Below are positions 23,789 to 35,420 of a stretch of DNA of 64,000 bases, piece by piece (within the stretch, counting starts at the first letter, position 1; every line of letters starts with the position of its first letter). Position numbers and translations under genes: made by a program. The stretch comes from Sarcophilus harrisii. Its lineage: Eukaryota; Chordata; Mammalia; Dasyuromorphia; Dasyuridae. The notes below the pieces were generated by a model. The model was not told the origin of the DNA. It searched no databases and saw only the letters and a program-made list of their open reading frames with translations. The stretch is taken from positions 57,314,539-57,378,538 of the forward strand of contig NC_045427.1 of assembly GCF_902635505.1 (NCBI RefSeq), read 5' to 3'.

Positions 23789-25088
23789 TATGTGAAAATT
23801 GTTCTTTATTTAAACACCCTGATTTCCTCCCATTATGGATTTTTCCTCAATTTCTACTAGAGATTTTTATTTAGCCTGTTCACTGCTTTGTGACATCTCA
23901 TTTACTTTGCATGAACTGTCTTATATTAAATTTTATTCTATATACCATTCTCATTCAGCACTAACAATTCATAGATAAAGATGATTATCCCAAGGTTGAA
24001 GATAACATTGAGCTTCAAGGAGACACAGAGAAAAATGAAAATTAGGACTAGTTTCTCCTTAGAATCATTCAAAATTCTTTTTTTTTTTTTATTAAATAAC
24101 TTTTTATTGACAGAACCTATGCCAGGGTAATTTTTTACAACATTATCCCTTGCACTCACTTCTGTTCCAATTTTCCCCTCCCTCCCTCCACTCTCTCCCC
24201 AAAGATGGCAAGCAGTCCTATACATGTTAAATAGGTTACAGTAGATCTTGGATACAATATATGTGTGCAGAACCAAACAGTTTTCTTGTTGCACAGGGAG
24301 AATTGGATTCAGAAGGTATAAATAACCTGGGAAGAAGAACCAAAAATGCAAGCAGTTTACATTCATTTCCTAGTGTTTTTTCTTTAGGTGTAGCTGCTTC
24401 TGTCCATCCTTGATCAATTGAAACTAAGTTAGATCTTGTCTTTGTTGAAGAAACTTCCATCACTTCCATCAGAATACATCCTCATACAGTATCGCTCTTG
24501 AGGTATATAATGATCTCCTGGTTCTGCTCATTTCACTCAGCATCAGTTCATGTAAGTCTCGTCAATCCTCTCTGTATTCGTCCTACTGGTCATTTCTTAC
24601 AGAACAATAATATTCCATAACATTCATATACCACAATTTACTCAACCATTCTCCAATTGATGGGCATCCATTCATTTTCCAGCTTCTGGCCACTCAAACA
24701 GGGTTGCCACAAACATTTTGGCACATACAGGTCCCTTTCCCTTTTTAGTATCTCTTTGGGTATAAGCCCAGTAGAAACACTGCTGGATCAAAGGGTATGC
24801 ACAGTTTGATAACTTTTTGGGCATAGTTCCAAATTGCTCTCCAGAATGGCTGGATGTATTCACAATTCCACCAACAATGTATCAGTGTCCCAGTTTTCCC
24901 ACATCCCCTCCAACATTCCGCATTATCTTTCCCTGTCATTCTGGCCAATCTGACAGGTGTGTAGTGGTATCTCAGAGTTGTCTTAATTTGCATTTCTCTG
25001 ATCAATAGTGATTTGGAACACTCTTTCATAAGAGTAGTAATAATTTTAACTTCATCATCTGAAAATTTTCTGTTCATATCCTTTGACC
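23789..25088 (-). mobile_element. L1 3' end, antisense, candidate 3' transduction
   Basis: L1 sequence proper runs from the poly(T) at about 24079 to 25088 on the minus strand and includes ORF2 C-terminal text (CWRGCGKTGTLIHCWWNC, a CX3CX7HX4C motif; IKLCIPFDPAVFLLGLYP). No duplication flanks the poly(T). Instead, the 14-bp sequence caaatgtatttttt at 25089-25102 recurs 290 bases further left at 23775-23788. The extra 23789-24078 therefore looks like genomic DNA carried downstream of the L1: on the minus strand it ends with aaataaag about 15-20 bases before a short A run. Confidence 0.65.
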
Positions 25089-25540
25089 CAAATGTATTTT
25101 TTAAGAAGGTATTTCATAAATGAATATATTGGAAGGAAAAAATGTCTCCAATGACTAATATACAAACCATGGTCTCTGATAACCATCTGTGCTTTATAAT
25201 GATATCATTAACGGCAATTTGTAACAGATATAATCATAGTTTCTGATCCTATAGATTGGAGATGGAACTATCCTGTCATCTTCTCATGGGATCTCCAGTT
25301 GGGAAAGAAGAAGGTAAATAATTGTAAATGAAATGCTAAGAATTTTTTTAATGATCCTTTAACAACCTGTTATTTTTTCATACTCTCACTGCTCTAAGAA
25401 GACTGACATCTGATTGACATAACTCAGAAACCTGACCAGAAACAGAGTGGCCTTAACATCTAGGAAAGGTAATGAAAACTTAAGTGGACTTCTTTGTGAC
25501 AAGTCCAATACTGAAGTTTCAGTCTGCACTAAAGACTCAG

Positions 25541-27503
25541 GTAGGCAGCAGGATGATTTCAGAAAGGCCTGGAGAGATTTACATGAACTGCGGCTGAGTG
25601 AAATGAGCAGGGCCAGGAGATCATTATATACTTCAACAATATGATGATCAATTCTTTTTTTTTTTAATTTAATAGCCTTTTATTTACAGGATATATACAT
25701 GGGTAACTTTACAGCATTAACAATTGCCAAACCTCTTGTTCCAGTTTTTCACCTCTTACCCCCCCCCCCCCTCTCCCCTAAATGGCAGGATGACCAGTAG
25801 ATGTTAAATATATTAAAATATAACTTAGATACACAATAAGTATACATGACCAAAACATTATTTTGCTGTACAAAAAGAATCAGACTCTGAATTATTGTAC
25901 AATTAGCTTGTGAAGGAAATCAAAAATGCAGGTGTGCATAAATATAGGGATTGGGAATTCAATGTAATGGTTTTTAGTCATCTCCCAGAGTTCTTTTTCT
26001 GGGTATAGCTAGTTCAGTTCATTACTGCTCCATTAGAAATGATTTGGTTGATCTCGTTGCTGAGGATGGCCTGATCCATCAGAACTGGTCATCATCTAGT
26101 ATTGTTGTTGAAGTATATAATGATCTCCTGGTCCTGCTCATTTCACTCAGCATCAGTTCGTGTAAGTCTCTCCAGGCCTTTCTGAAATCATCCTGTTGGT
26201 CATTTCTTACAGAACAGTAATATTCCATAATTTTCATATACCACAATTTATTCAGCCATTCTCCAACTGATGGACATCCATTCAGTTTCCAGTTTCTAGC
26301 CACTACAAAAAGGGCTGCCACAAACATTCGTGCACATACAGGTCCCTTTCCCTTCTTTATAATCTCTTTGGGATATAATCCCAGTAGTAACACTGCTGGA
26401 TCAAAGGGTATGCACAGTTTGATAACTTTTTGAGCATAGTTCCAAACTACTCTCCAAAATGGTTGGATTCGTTCACAACTCCACCAACAATGCATCAATG
26501 TCCCAGTTTTCCCGCATCCCCTCCAACAATCATCATTATTTTTTCCTGTCATCTTAGCCAATCTGACAGGTGTGTAGTGGTATCTTAGAGTTGTCTTAAT
26601 TTGCATTTCTCTGATTAATAATGACTTGGAGCATCTTTTCATATGACTAGAAATAGTTTCAATTTCTTCATCTGAGAATTGTCTGTTCATATCCTTTGAC
26701 CATTTTTCAATTGGAGAATGGCTTGATTTTTTATAAATTAGAGTTAATTCTCTATATATTTTGGAAATGAGGCCTTTATCAGAACCTTTGACTGTAAAAA
26801 TATTTTCCCAGTTTATTGCTTCCCTTCTAATCTTGTCTGCATTAGTTTTGTTTGTACAAAAACTTTTCAGTTTGGTATAATCGAAATTTTCTATTTTGTG
26901 ATCAGTAATGATCTCTAGTTCTGCTTTGGTCATAAAGACCTTCCCCTTCCACAGGTCTGAGAGGTAAACTATCCTATGTTCCTCTAATTTATTAATAATT
27001 TCATTCTTTATGCCTAGGTCATGAACCCATTTTGACCTTATCTTGGTGTACGGCGTTAAGTATGGATCAATGCCTAGTTTCTGCCATATTAGTTTCCAAT
27101 TTTCCCAGCAATTTTTATATGATGATCAATTCTGATGGACGTGGCCCTCTTCAGCAATGAGATGAACCAAATCAGCTCCAGTAGAGCAGTAATGAATTGA
27201 ACCAGCTACACCCAGCAAAAGAACTCTGGGAGATGACTATGAACCACTACATAGAATTCCCAATCCTTCTATTTTTGTCTGCCTGCATTTTTGATTTCCT
27301 TCACAGGCTAATTGTACAATATTTCAGAGTCCGATTCTTTTTGTACACAAGATAACTGTTTGGACATGTATACTTATAGTGTACTTAACTTATACTTGGT
27401 GGGGGGAAGGAGGGAAAAAGTTGGAACAAAAGAATTTGCAAGGGTCAATGCTGAAAAATTACCCATGCATATATCTTGTAAATAAAAAGCTATAAGAAAA
27501 AAA
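25541..27503 (+). mobile_element. L1 3' end, plus strand, interrupted, with 10-bp TSD
   Basis: Short 5'-truncated L1: aggatgatttcagaaaggcc at its left, then resuming at 27134 with the 3' UTR and ending in aataaaaagctataag plus A tail. The sequence aaagactcag is at 25531-25540 and 27504-27513. A younger antisense L1 occupies 25656-27116. Confidence 0.75.
25656..27116 (-). mobile_element. Young nested L1, antisense, ORF2 C-terminus open
   Basis: A 5'-truncated L1 with perfect 17-bp duplications atatgatgatcaattct at 25639-25655 and 27117-27133. On the minus strand the ORF2 C-terminal region is open from the truncation point to the stop at 26079 (about 345 codons). It contains the Cys-His motif CWRGCGKTGTLMHCWWSC (CX3CX7HX4C), IPFDPAVLLLGLYPKE, ARMFVAALFVVARNWKLNGC and DDFRKAWRDLHELMLSEMSR. 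The L1 endonuclease and RT core are missing through truncation. An intact frame with a perfect duplication suggests a recent insertion. Confidence 0.92.
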
Positions 27504-27513
27504 AAAGACTCAG

Positions 27514-28217
27514 TTAGAGACCATTAGTTGTTATAATTGGGAAAAGTACTTTGCTTGTAAGAAACCAGTGAATCATCTCCAGATGGGTCTGAAAGAATTC
27601 TGCTATATTTTTGTACTGGAAAACCCCATATGAATTCTCCTGGTCTATTTAATGAGATAATTCAACAGGCTAAAATATGACAATAAGAAAGAAACACTCT
27701 GAGGTCCAGAATTTCTTGAAGCATTTGTTGTGAACCACATAGGGTTGTGATAGTGACCTCGCTGATAACTGCTAGATGGACAGTTCAAATAATTAAGAAT
27801 TCATTTTGATCTATGGCCAATGGAGTTATGTCTGAAGGTTTTCAGGTGTAGGAGCACAATGATGCCATAAAGGGTCTGGGCCCTTATGTGAGGACTAGGG
27901 GAAATTTGCATATAAGACTAAATAATTCATCATGATGTCTGGGAGCCAAAACCCCTTGCAGAGCCTAGTTAATTCATAGTAAATGTTATATATAACACTA
28001 GATGTTTGGTAGGAAATAGGCAATTAGTGGAATTTCTGACCTTTACAACCATCCAGATGTAATATTCACTCAAAAAAGGTTGGTGATAAGGATGAAGTTG
28101 AAATATATGATAAGATACATTGGATTGAACAAATCATGTTAAAATGAGAATTGTAGTTAGAGTAGAAGAATCAGGACTTAGATTCAAAACATCTAGTCTA
28201 TAACATTGTTCTTGAAT
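27514..28217. other. Intergenic DNA, nothing recognised
   Basis: No gene or named repeat seen. Confidence 0.45.
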
Positions 28218-28420
28218 TGTTTTCAGTTGTGCCTCTTTGTGGCCCCTTTTGGGGTTTTCTTTTCCTGCTCATTTGAAAGATGAGGAAATTGAGGCACCCA
28301 GGCTTAAGTGACTTGCCCAGGATCACCCAGCTAGTAAGCATTTGAGGATGGATTTGAACTGAGATCCTTCTAACTCCAGCTCCAGATCTCTACATACTGC
28401 ACCAAGTTTCCCTACCTAGT
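28218..28420 (-). mobile_element. Marsupial SINE, antisense
   Basis: Reverse landmarks: gatgaggaaattgaggcacc, acttgcccaggatcacccag, ctagtaagcatttgagg and gatttgaactgagatcctt. Confidence 0.75.
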
Positions 28421-29034
28421 CTATAACAGCTATGGTTAAAGGGATAAGACTACTTGTGGCCTGGCTGATTAGCAGAATAAAGTTTCAATTACCTTTAAAT
28501 TGGACTACCTTGACCTTTGTTTAATTTGCAGAGTTTCAGGGCTTGCTGTATTACAAGGAGAAATGTATTTGAACGTTGGTTTTTGTCTTCACTCATTATC
28601 TTACCCCAATTCAAAGCACTTTCTCAACCCTATTTATGTCACTTTATAGTATCTATAACAGTTCTCATATGTTCCTGCATTGGCTATATTAGAGCAAAGC
28701 ATGGAAATTTCATGTTTTCGATCCCCTAGAACAATGTCTCTTACTACAAATTAGCAGGTACAAAAACTGAAAGCCTAGATTTAATACATTTAGATTAGTC
28801 TTCAAATAACTGCAAGGAAGCACACAAGAGGGAAACTGTGGGGGCACATTAAAACCTCTTTTTGGTTTCTCTAAGGTTAAGAAATATTTCTCTGGTCTTT
28901 AAAAAAAAAACAAAACTCTTGCCAGATTTCCATGGAAATGTGAATGATGGATTAAGAACAAAAGGCCTTTCATAATGAACAATTAGTACCTTATCTTCTG
29001 GCCTTTTATACTATCTGAAGGGAGCATCAAGATG
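28421..29034. other. Intergenic DNA, nothing recognised
   Basis: No supported feature; the one 70-codon frame has no recognisable similarity. Confidence 0.45.
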
Positions 29035-29215
29035 GAGCAGTGGGCTTGGAATTAAGAAGACTCAGATATGAATTTACTGTGTAACTCTGGATAAGTCATT
29101 TCATCCTATTTACCTCAGTTCCTTCATCTGCAAATTTAACTGGAGAAGGAAATGGAGATCTTTGCTAGAAAATCCCATGTAAGGTCATAGAGTAGCACAT
29201 ATAGAGTAGGATGTG
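29035..29215 (+). mobile_element. Marsupial SINE, degenerate
   Basis: tttacctcagttccttcatc followed by aactggagaaggaaatggag and tttgctagaaaatcccatg; head region eroded. Confidence 0.65.
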
Positions 29216-29245
29216 ACTAAACATTTCCTGAAAAGATTAGTCCTA

Positions 29246-29981
29246 GTTACTACTGGGCTTATATCCCAAAGAGATTATAAAAAAGGGAAAGGGACCTGTA
29301 TGTGCATTAATGTTTGTGGCAGCCCTTTTTGTAGTGGCTAGAAACTGGAAACCGAATGGATGTCCATCAGTTGGAGAATGGCTGAATAAATTGTGGTATA
29401 TGAATATTATGGAATATTACTATTCTGTAAGAAATGACCAACAGGATGATTTCAGAAAGGCCTGGAGAGACTTACACGAACTGATGCTGAGTGAAATGAG
29501 CAGGACCAGGAGATCATTATATACTTCAACAACAATACTAGATGATGACCAGTTCTGATGGACCTGGCCATCCTCAGCAACGAGATCAACCAAATCATTT
29601 CTAATGGAGCAGTAATGAACTGAACTAGCTATACCCAGAAAAAGAACTCTGGGAGATGACTAAAAACCATTACATTGAATTCCCAATCCCTATATTTATG
29701 CACACCTGCATTTTTGATTTCCTTCACAAGCTAATTGTACAATATTTCAGAGTCTGATTCTTTTTGTACAGCAAAATAACGTTTTGGTCATGTATACTTA
29801 TTGTGTATCTAATTTATATTTTAATGTATTTAACATCTACTGGTCATCCTGCCATCTAGGGGAGGGGGTGGGGGGTAAGAGGTGAAAAATTGGAACAAGA
29901 GGTTTGGCAATTGTTAATGCTGTAAAGTTACCCATGCATATATCCTGTAAATAAAAGGCTATTAAATTAAAAAAAAAAAAA
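29246..29981 (+). mobile_element. L1 3' end, plus strand, with 16-bp TSD
   Basis: Same subfamily as the insertion at 25656-27116 (3' end ataaaaggctattaaatt, then poly A). It retains an open ORF2 tail at 29310-29558 (MFVAALFVVARNWKPNGCPS ... SEMSRTRRSLYTSTT) with stop at 29556-29558. The duplication gaaaagattagtccta is at 29230-29245 and 29982-29997. Truncated at the codons for GLYPKE, so inert. Confidence 0.92.
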
Positions 29982-29997
29982 GAAAAGATTAGTCCTA

Positions 29998-30542
29998 AGA
30001 CTTATTTTTATTCTATCCAAAGGAAAGCACTTCTGTTATTCAGAAGATAATGGGATAGTAATCTTTAGGAGAAGTCCCTTTGATTCCTCTAGGGGAGAAG
30101 TCCCAACAAGAATGGGATGGAGTCCTTATTCACTGGAGTGTTAACTTAAAACTGCATTTTAACATATGATGATCTTTCCCTTGTTAAAGATTCCTATAAA
30201 TGTTACTCAAATTATTTGGGGGACTTTATGTTGGAAGGCATACAGGACTGGCAATTTGGGCATCTCTCATCAAGTTAGAAATTCTTGGAAATTAGATTAA
30301 TATTAAGTTATATAAAATGTTTCTGGTAGATTTGTGCCTAAAACACAGGATATAGTATTTTTTTTCTTTGATAGGATGCAAGAAGATGTATGAGAAGCAG
30401 AATGCACCTTGGGAGATGTGAAGAGAAAGAAAAGAGAACTACAGGGGAGAGCAAAATATCTATACTTTTCTTTGTCACTGCCTGCCAGCCTCTGGCCTCA
30501 GTGAGCTCCTAAAGGAGTAGGAACATCAACGTTTCTGGGCTG
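29998..30542. other. Intergenic DNA, nothing recognised
   Basis: No supported feature in this interval. Confidence 0.45.
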
Positions 30543-30765
30543 AAAGGCAGCTAGTTGGCTTAGTGGACAGAGCACTGAGTCTGGGGTCAAGTAAAGCTAA
30601 GTTCAAATCTGGTCTCCCACACTGTGTGATCCTAGAGCAGTCACTTAACTTTGCCTCAGTTTCTTCATCTGTAAAATGAGCTGGAGAAGGAAATGGTAAA
30701 CCACCCCAGTATTTTTGCCAAGAAAACCGTATATGGGGTCAGAGAACTACTGAAATTATTGAACA
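30543..30765 (+). mobile_element. Marsupial tRNA-type SINE
   Basis: aaaggcagctagttggctta at the head, gctggagaaggaaatggtaa in the middle and tttgccaagaaaaccgtata near the end. Confidence 0.88.
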
Positions 30766-31059
30766 AATAGAAAAATGGGTTATGGTAGAAAGTCTCACTA
30801 GGGCAAAAAGATACCACATTTAAAGGGAGAATGAGAGAGCAAGCCCAATTACCTCCTCCCCCCCAAAAAAATCCCCCACAGCTTTTTTGCACCCTGTATC
30901 AAAATCAGAATACAAAACACCCCCATTGACCTCCCTGTAAAACAGTATGGTATAGTAGAAATAGCATTGGAATGTTTAAGTTAATTTTTTTTAAAGAAAA
31001 GAAAATAATTTTTAAAAAATAGCACTAAAACTAACTGAGGAGGAAGAAACAATATTGCT

Positions 31060-31250
31060 CAGTGTATTGGAAATTACCTCAAACCATTCAGGACACTTCG
31101 ATTTGAGTCCTTGATCTGACATTCACTATTTGTGTGACCTTGAGTAGAATTATAATCTCTGTACTTTCAGTTTCCTCATCTGTAAAATGAGGGTGCTAAT
31201 ACTTGCATTTACCTCATAGGGTTGTTGTAAGTATCAAATAAGGTAATAAT
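31060..31250 (+). mobile_element. MIR-type SINE
   Basis: tttgtgtgaccttgagtag, ctttcagtttcctcatctg and cctcatagggttgttgtaag in MIR order. Confidence 0.7.
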
Positions 31251-31319
31251 GAAGATAAAGTGGATCCTTCATCCACAGGGAAGGGAAGCTGAAGCAAGTG
31301 ACACAAAATAAAGAAGAGA

Positions 31320-34150
31320 CTTGAGGAGAGAACAGAGCCAATATAGTGGAGAAGCAAGAAGAGATATAGTGAGCTTCCTCCCCCAAAGCAACAATAGCAA
31401 TTATAAAACCCACCTTCTCCAAATAAAAGAGAATCCCACCATTAAAAAAAATAGCTATTGTGGTAATGATAGAGACACTCAACAAATACAGCCAGAAGGA
31501 GAAAGTGATTCCAAAATATCTACAAACAAAGCCTCAAAGAAAAAGCATGAGACAAATTCAACTAGAATTCTTGAAAAAAAAAATTAAACGAGATTGTGGG
31601 GGGGTAAGGAGGAGTGAAAGTCAAGTTCTAAAATTAAAGTGGATATGTCAAAAGGGCTAGCAAACTGTTCATACCCTTTGATCCAGCAGTGTCTCTTCTG
31701 GGTATACATCCCAAAGGGATCATAAAAAAGGGAAAAGAGCCCACATGTACAAAAATATTTGTAGCGGCCCTTTTTGTAGTGGCAAGGAACTGGAAACTGA
31801 GTGGATGCCCATCAATTGGAGAATGGCTGATTAAGTTATGGTATATGAATGTAATAGAAATTATTATTCTATAAGAAATTATTGGCAGGATGATTTCAGA
31901 ATGGCCTGGAAAGACTTACTTGCACTGATGCTAAGTGAGGTAAGTAGAACCAAGAGAATATTGTACACAGAAACAAGAAGATCATGTGATGATCATTTGT
32001 GATGGACTTAGCTCTTTTCAACAATAAGATGATTTAGGTTGATTCTAATAGATTTTTGATGAAGAGAGCCATCTGCACCCAAAGAGAGGACTATAGGGAC
32101 TGAATGTGGATCACAACATAATATTTTCATTTTTTTGTTGTTATTGTTACTTCATTTTTTTCTCACTTTTTTTCCTTTCTGATCTGATTTTTCTTGTGCA
32201 GCATGATAAATGTGGAAATAAGTTTAGAAGGATTGCACATATTTAACCTATATTGGAGGGGGATGAGGGTAAGGAAGGGAGAAAAATTTGGAGTACAAGG
32301 TTTTGCAAGGGTGAATATTGAAAACTATCTTTGCATGTATTTTGAAAATAAAAAGCTATTATTAAAACAGCTTTCAGAAAAAAAGAAAAGAAAATATAAG
32401 CTAATGATTTCATGAAACAACAAGAAATAGTAAACAAAGTTAAAAGACTGAAAAACATAGAAAAAATGTAAGGTATCTCAAAGCAAACAGCATTCACCTG
32501 GAAAATAAATCAAGAAGGGAAAAGTTAAGGATCATTGAACTACCTGAAAGTCATGACTCAAAAAAGTTTATACATTATATTTCAAGAAATCATAAAACTT
32601 TCCCAAACTCTTAGAATCAGAGGGGAAAATGAAAACAGAAAGAAACCAGTCAACCAAAACAAAACAAAGCAAAAACCCTCATCAGTTCCTGAATTTCCAA
32701 AATGAAAATTCCTAAAAGCATTATGGTCCAAATCAAGAAAAGATACTGTAGAAGGAAAGAATCGGGTACCCAGGGATCATAATAAGGATTACACACTATT
32801 TGGAAGTCACTGCTATGAAGGAGTGGAGAGCTTGGAACACAAAATACTAGAAGGGAAAGGACATAAGCTTACAAGTAAAAATAATTTTCTCAGCAAAACT
32901 GAATATAATCCCACAGTGAAAAAAAAAATGTATCTTTAATGAAATGGAGGACTTCCAACCATTCCTAAAGAAAATATCAGAGTTGCAGAGAAACTGTGAA
33001 GTTTAAAATAAAAGTCTGGGGCAAAAGAAAAAGTTAAATATGACTAGTCAGAATCAACTAAACATGGATAAATAGCTTACATCATAACATGGAGAGATGA
33101 TACTCAAGTCCCCTCTGAATGTGATCATTAAAAGGTCACAAAGGAATTCTAATTCGATATTAGACTGAGAATGATTAGATTATAGTTTAGTGATCTTAAA
33201 AGAAGAATGGAAATGGAGAGGAAAAGGAATACACTAAGGAGTGACAGAAGAAGGAAAAGGAAAATTAGAAGAAAATCTCACATAACTGGAGTATACAAGC
33301 ATAAGTCTCCATAAATAAGAAAGAGGAAATAGGAAGAGTGAATAACACTTGAATTTCACTCTCATCTGAACTGGAAAAAGAAGGGAAGAATGCATGTGCA
33401 ACGCGTGTGTGCACACACATGTACAGCCACTTAAATGGATACAGAAAAAAAATTTTCACTCAAAGAGTGGGAAAAGGAGGGAGTGAAATGAAGAAAGGAG
33501 AAAGGGGAATTAGAGGAAGGGTAGATTAAGGAAGGGATTAGTCCTAAACAAAATAAACTCTAAGGATGGATAAAAATGTCAATAGGTTTTTGGAGGGTAA
33601 GAACTGGAAACTGGTGGGGAATGGTATCCTTCAATTGGGGAATAGCTGAACAAGTTATGATATATAAGTATGACGGAATACTATTGTGCTATAAGAAATA
33701 ATGAAGGGGAAGCTTTCAGAGAAATCTGAGACTTGTATGATCTGATGCAGAATGAAGCCAACCAAGAGGACAATTTATAGGAAGACAACAATTATTGTAA
33801 AATCAAATATTTTGGAAAGCTTAGGAACTTTGATTACCATTATGACAAACCAAGATTTCAGAGGATTTATGATGAAACAAACATGCTGATTAGAGGGGTG
33901 GAAAGACTCAGAATACAGAATGAAACAATTTTTTTGACGTGGCCTATTTGATTTTGAAATTTGTTTTGGTTGCCCATATAGGTTTGCAACAGGATTTTTG
34001 TTTTTCTTGTCTTTCTAATATGGAGAAATGATACGTCCCAGTTGGGAAGAAAAAAGTGGGGAAAAGATAGATTTTAGGTGATTGAAAAAATAGAAAAATT
34101 ATATTTTATATAAGATGGATATTAAAATAATTTTAATTTTTTAAAAGAAG
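31320..34150 (+). mobile_element. Half-L1-like element, interrupted by an L1
   Basis: Three parts in order: a 5' section (31320-31640), a decayed L1 ORF1 (about 32400-33000) and then, after a 500-base linker, only the last part of ORF2 (33575-33800) with a 3' UTR. The ORF1 end is recognisable from ctcagcaaaactgaatataa (the PAKLS-type C-terminal motif) and aatgaaatggaggacttcca. The ORF2 end is recognisable from actggaaactggtggggaat and tcaattggggaatagctgaa. Lack of the endonuclease/RT region resembles HAL1 elements; the name is inference. Old, with many stops. A second, shorter copy is at 1640-2660. Confidence 0.6.
31640..32395 (+). mobile_element. L1 3' end, plus strand, inside half-L1-like element
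   Basis: Begins in ORF2 (tgttcataccctttgatcca, then a frame reading KIFVAALFVVARNWKLSGCP), passes the ORF2 stop and ends at aaaataaaaagctattatt and an A-rich tail. The flanks belong to the half-L1-like element. No clean duplication found. Confidence 0.75.
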
Positions 34151-34269
34151 AATATTGAGTCATTCTGAGTGGCACTTTGATCTAAAGCCTTCCTACTCCA
34201 CTCACACTCAAAAACTTTTTTTGCAAACCAGCAAATGGGCAAAATTTGATAGAAGCTAATACTTCTGTA

Positions 34270-34430
34270 GCGGTTTTAAAAATTTGTAAAGAGTATTACA
34301 AATATCTCATTTCCTCCTCATAACAGCCCTGGGAGATAGGCGCTGTTATTATTCCCACGAGGAAAATGACGCGGAAAGAGGTTGAACGCCTTGCCCAGTT
34401 CTCACACTAGTCTCAGGACTTGCTAATTCC
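34270..34430. mobile_element. MIR/SINE-related fragment
   Basis: Contains agtattacaaatatctcatt, cataacagccctgggagata and cacgaggaaaatgacgcgga, a pattern repeated at 43.9, 44.2, 42.7 and 53.1 kb. Confidence 0.6.
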
Positions 34431-34649
34431 GAGTCTCTGAAGGTCTGGGGGGGGGGGGGAGGCAGTGACCCCCACATTCTCCGAGCTGTTGGCGAAGCGG
34501 GCACTCAGGGATGCCGTGACTCACTACCTGCCTCCCGGTTTTGCAACGGCGGCACAGAACGAGGCGCACAGGACGGGCAGGCGTGGATGGGAAGAGATCC
34601 ACATCTTTAGAGGGACCTTCCAAATGGATGAGGTCACGGGCCCATTTTT

Positions 34650-35420
34650 GTGTCTGAGCCCGGTGGGGCTCCGTGAGGGCGGGTGGGACTGAGGGCGCCG
34701 AGCAGGGAAATCCCGGCCGCCGGCGGCGCGGCCACAGGGAGTCCCGGAGGCAGAGGGTGCGAGCGCTGGAAAGAAACTGCAGCTTTTTTATTTGTAACCC
34801 GCACTCGGGAGATGCTCGGGAACCGGGGACCAAAGTGCAGGGAAGGGCCGGGGAGCGGTCGGGGAGCTGGGGAAGGGGGACACGTGGAGGGGCCGGAGTG
34901 GAGGCGGGCCCCCAGAACCAATGAAATCCGGGCCGGGCCCCGCCCTCCGGCCCCGCCGAGCCGGCCGGCGGCTGGGCGGAACCCTGGGCTTCGGGGAAGG
35001 CTCTGTCTCCAGCCAGGGGCGCTCAGCGCACTCTGGGGCGCGATCCACCCAATTCACTGCCTGGCGTGTTCTCTCACCCGAGCCCGGAGCCTTGCAACTC
35101 CAGGGGTGGGAATGCGGGGACGGGGATGGGGAAAGGGGGAGCGGGACGGGAACCCGAACCTGGCGGCCCAGAATGGGGAGGGCTTCGAATCACTCTGGCC
35201 CGCCCCATTGGCCCTACCCTCCCGAACTCTCCCTTCATGGGTCGGGGCTAGCCCCCGGGCTCAGGTAGGGGGTTCGAGTCCCATTCTGGGCCAGGGTCTG
35301 GGAAGGGTCATAAAGGGCCAAGGCACCGGGGACCCCGAGGGCCGGAGCTCCGAAACCGGAGGGGGCTTCCATCGGGAACGTCCGGGGGCTTCTGGAGGCT
35401 GCCGGCTCCTTTCCTGAAAG
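34650..35420. promoter_or_regulatory. CpG-rich block at the HSF4 3' end
   Basis: High G+C and many CpG dinucleotides (gccgccggcggcgcggccac, ccgggccgggccccgccctc) covering the last coding exon and 3' UTR of HSF4. A terminal CpG island can mark an antisense or intragenic promoter, but no transcript is evident from sequence. Long frames on both strands here are composition artefacts. Confidence 0.4.
34787..34792 (-). terminator. HSF4: Probable HSF4 poly(A) signal
   Basis: AATAAA on the minus strand (tttatt on plus) 443 bases past the HSF4 stop. It is the only hexamer I saw in this otherwise GC-rich 3' flank. Confidence 0.5.

Noticed and set aside
35262-35290. tRNA B-box-like ggttcgagtcc
   Set aside because: No matching A box, acceptor stem or anticodon arm upstream; it lies in the HSF4 coding exon.
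34683-35417. 244-codon plus-strand open frame
   Set aside because: It is antisense to HSF4's last exon and 3' UTR in very GC-rich DNA, has no similarity I recognise, and is a typical composition effect.
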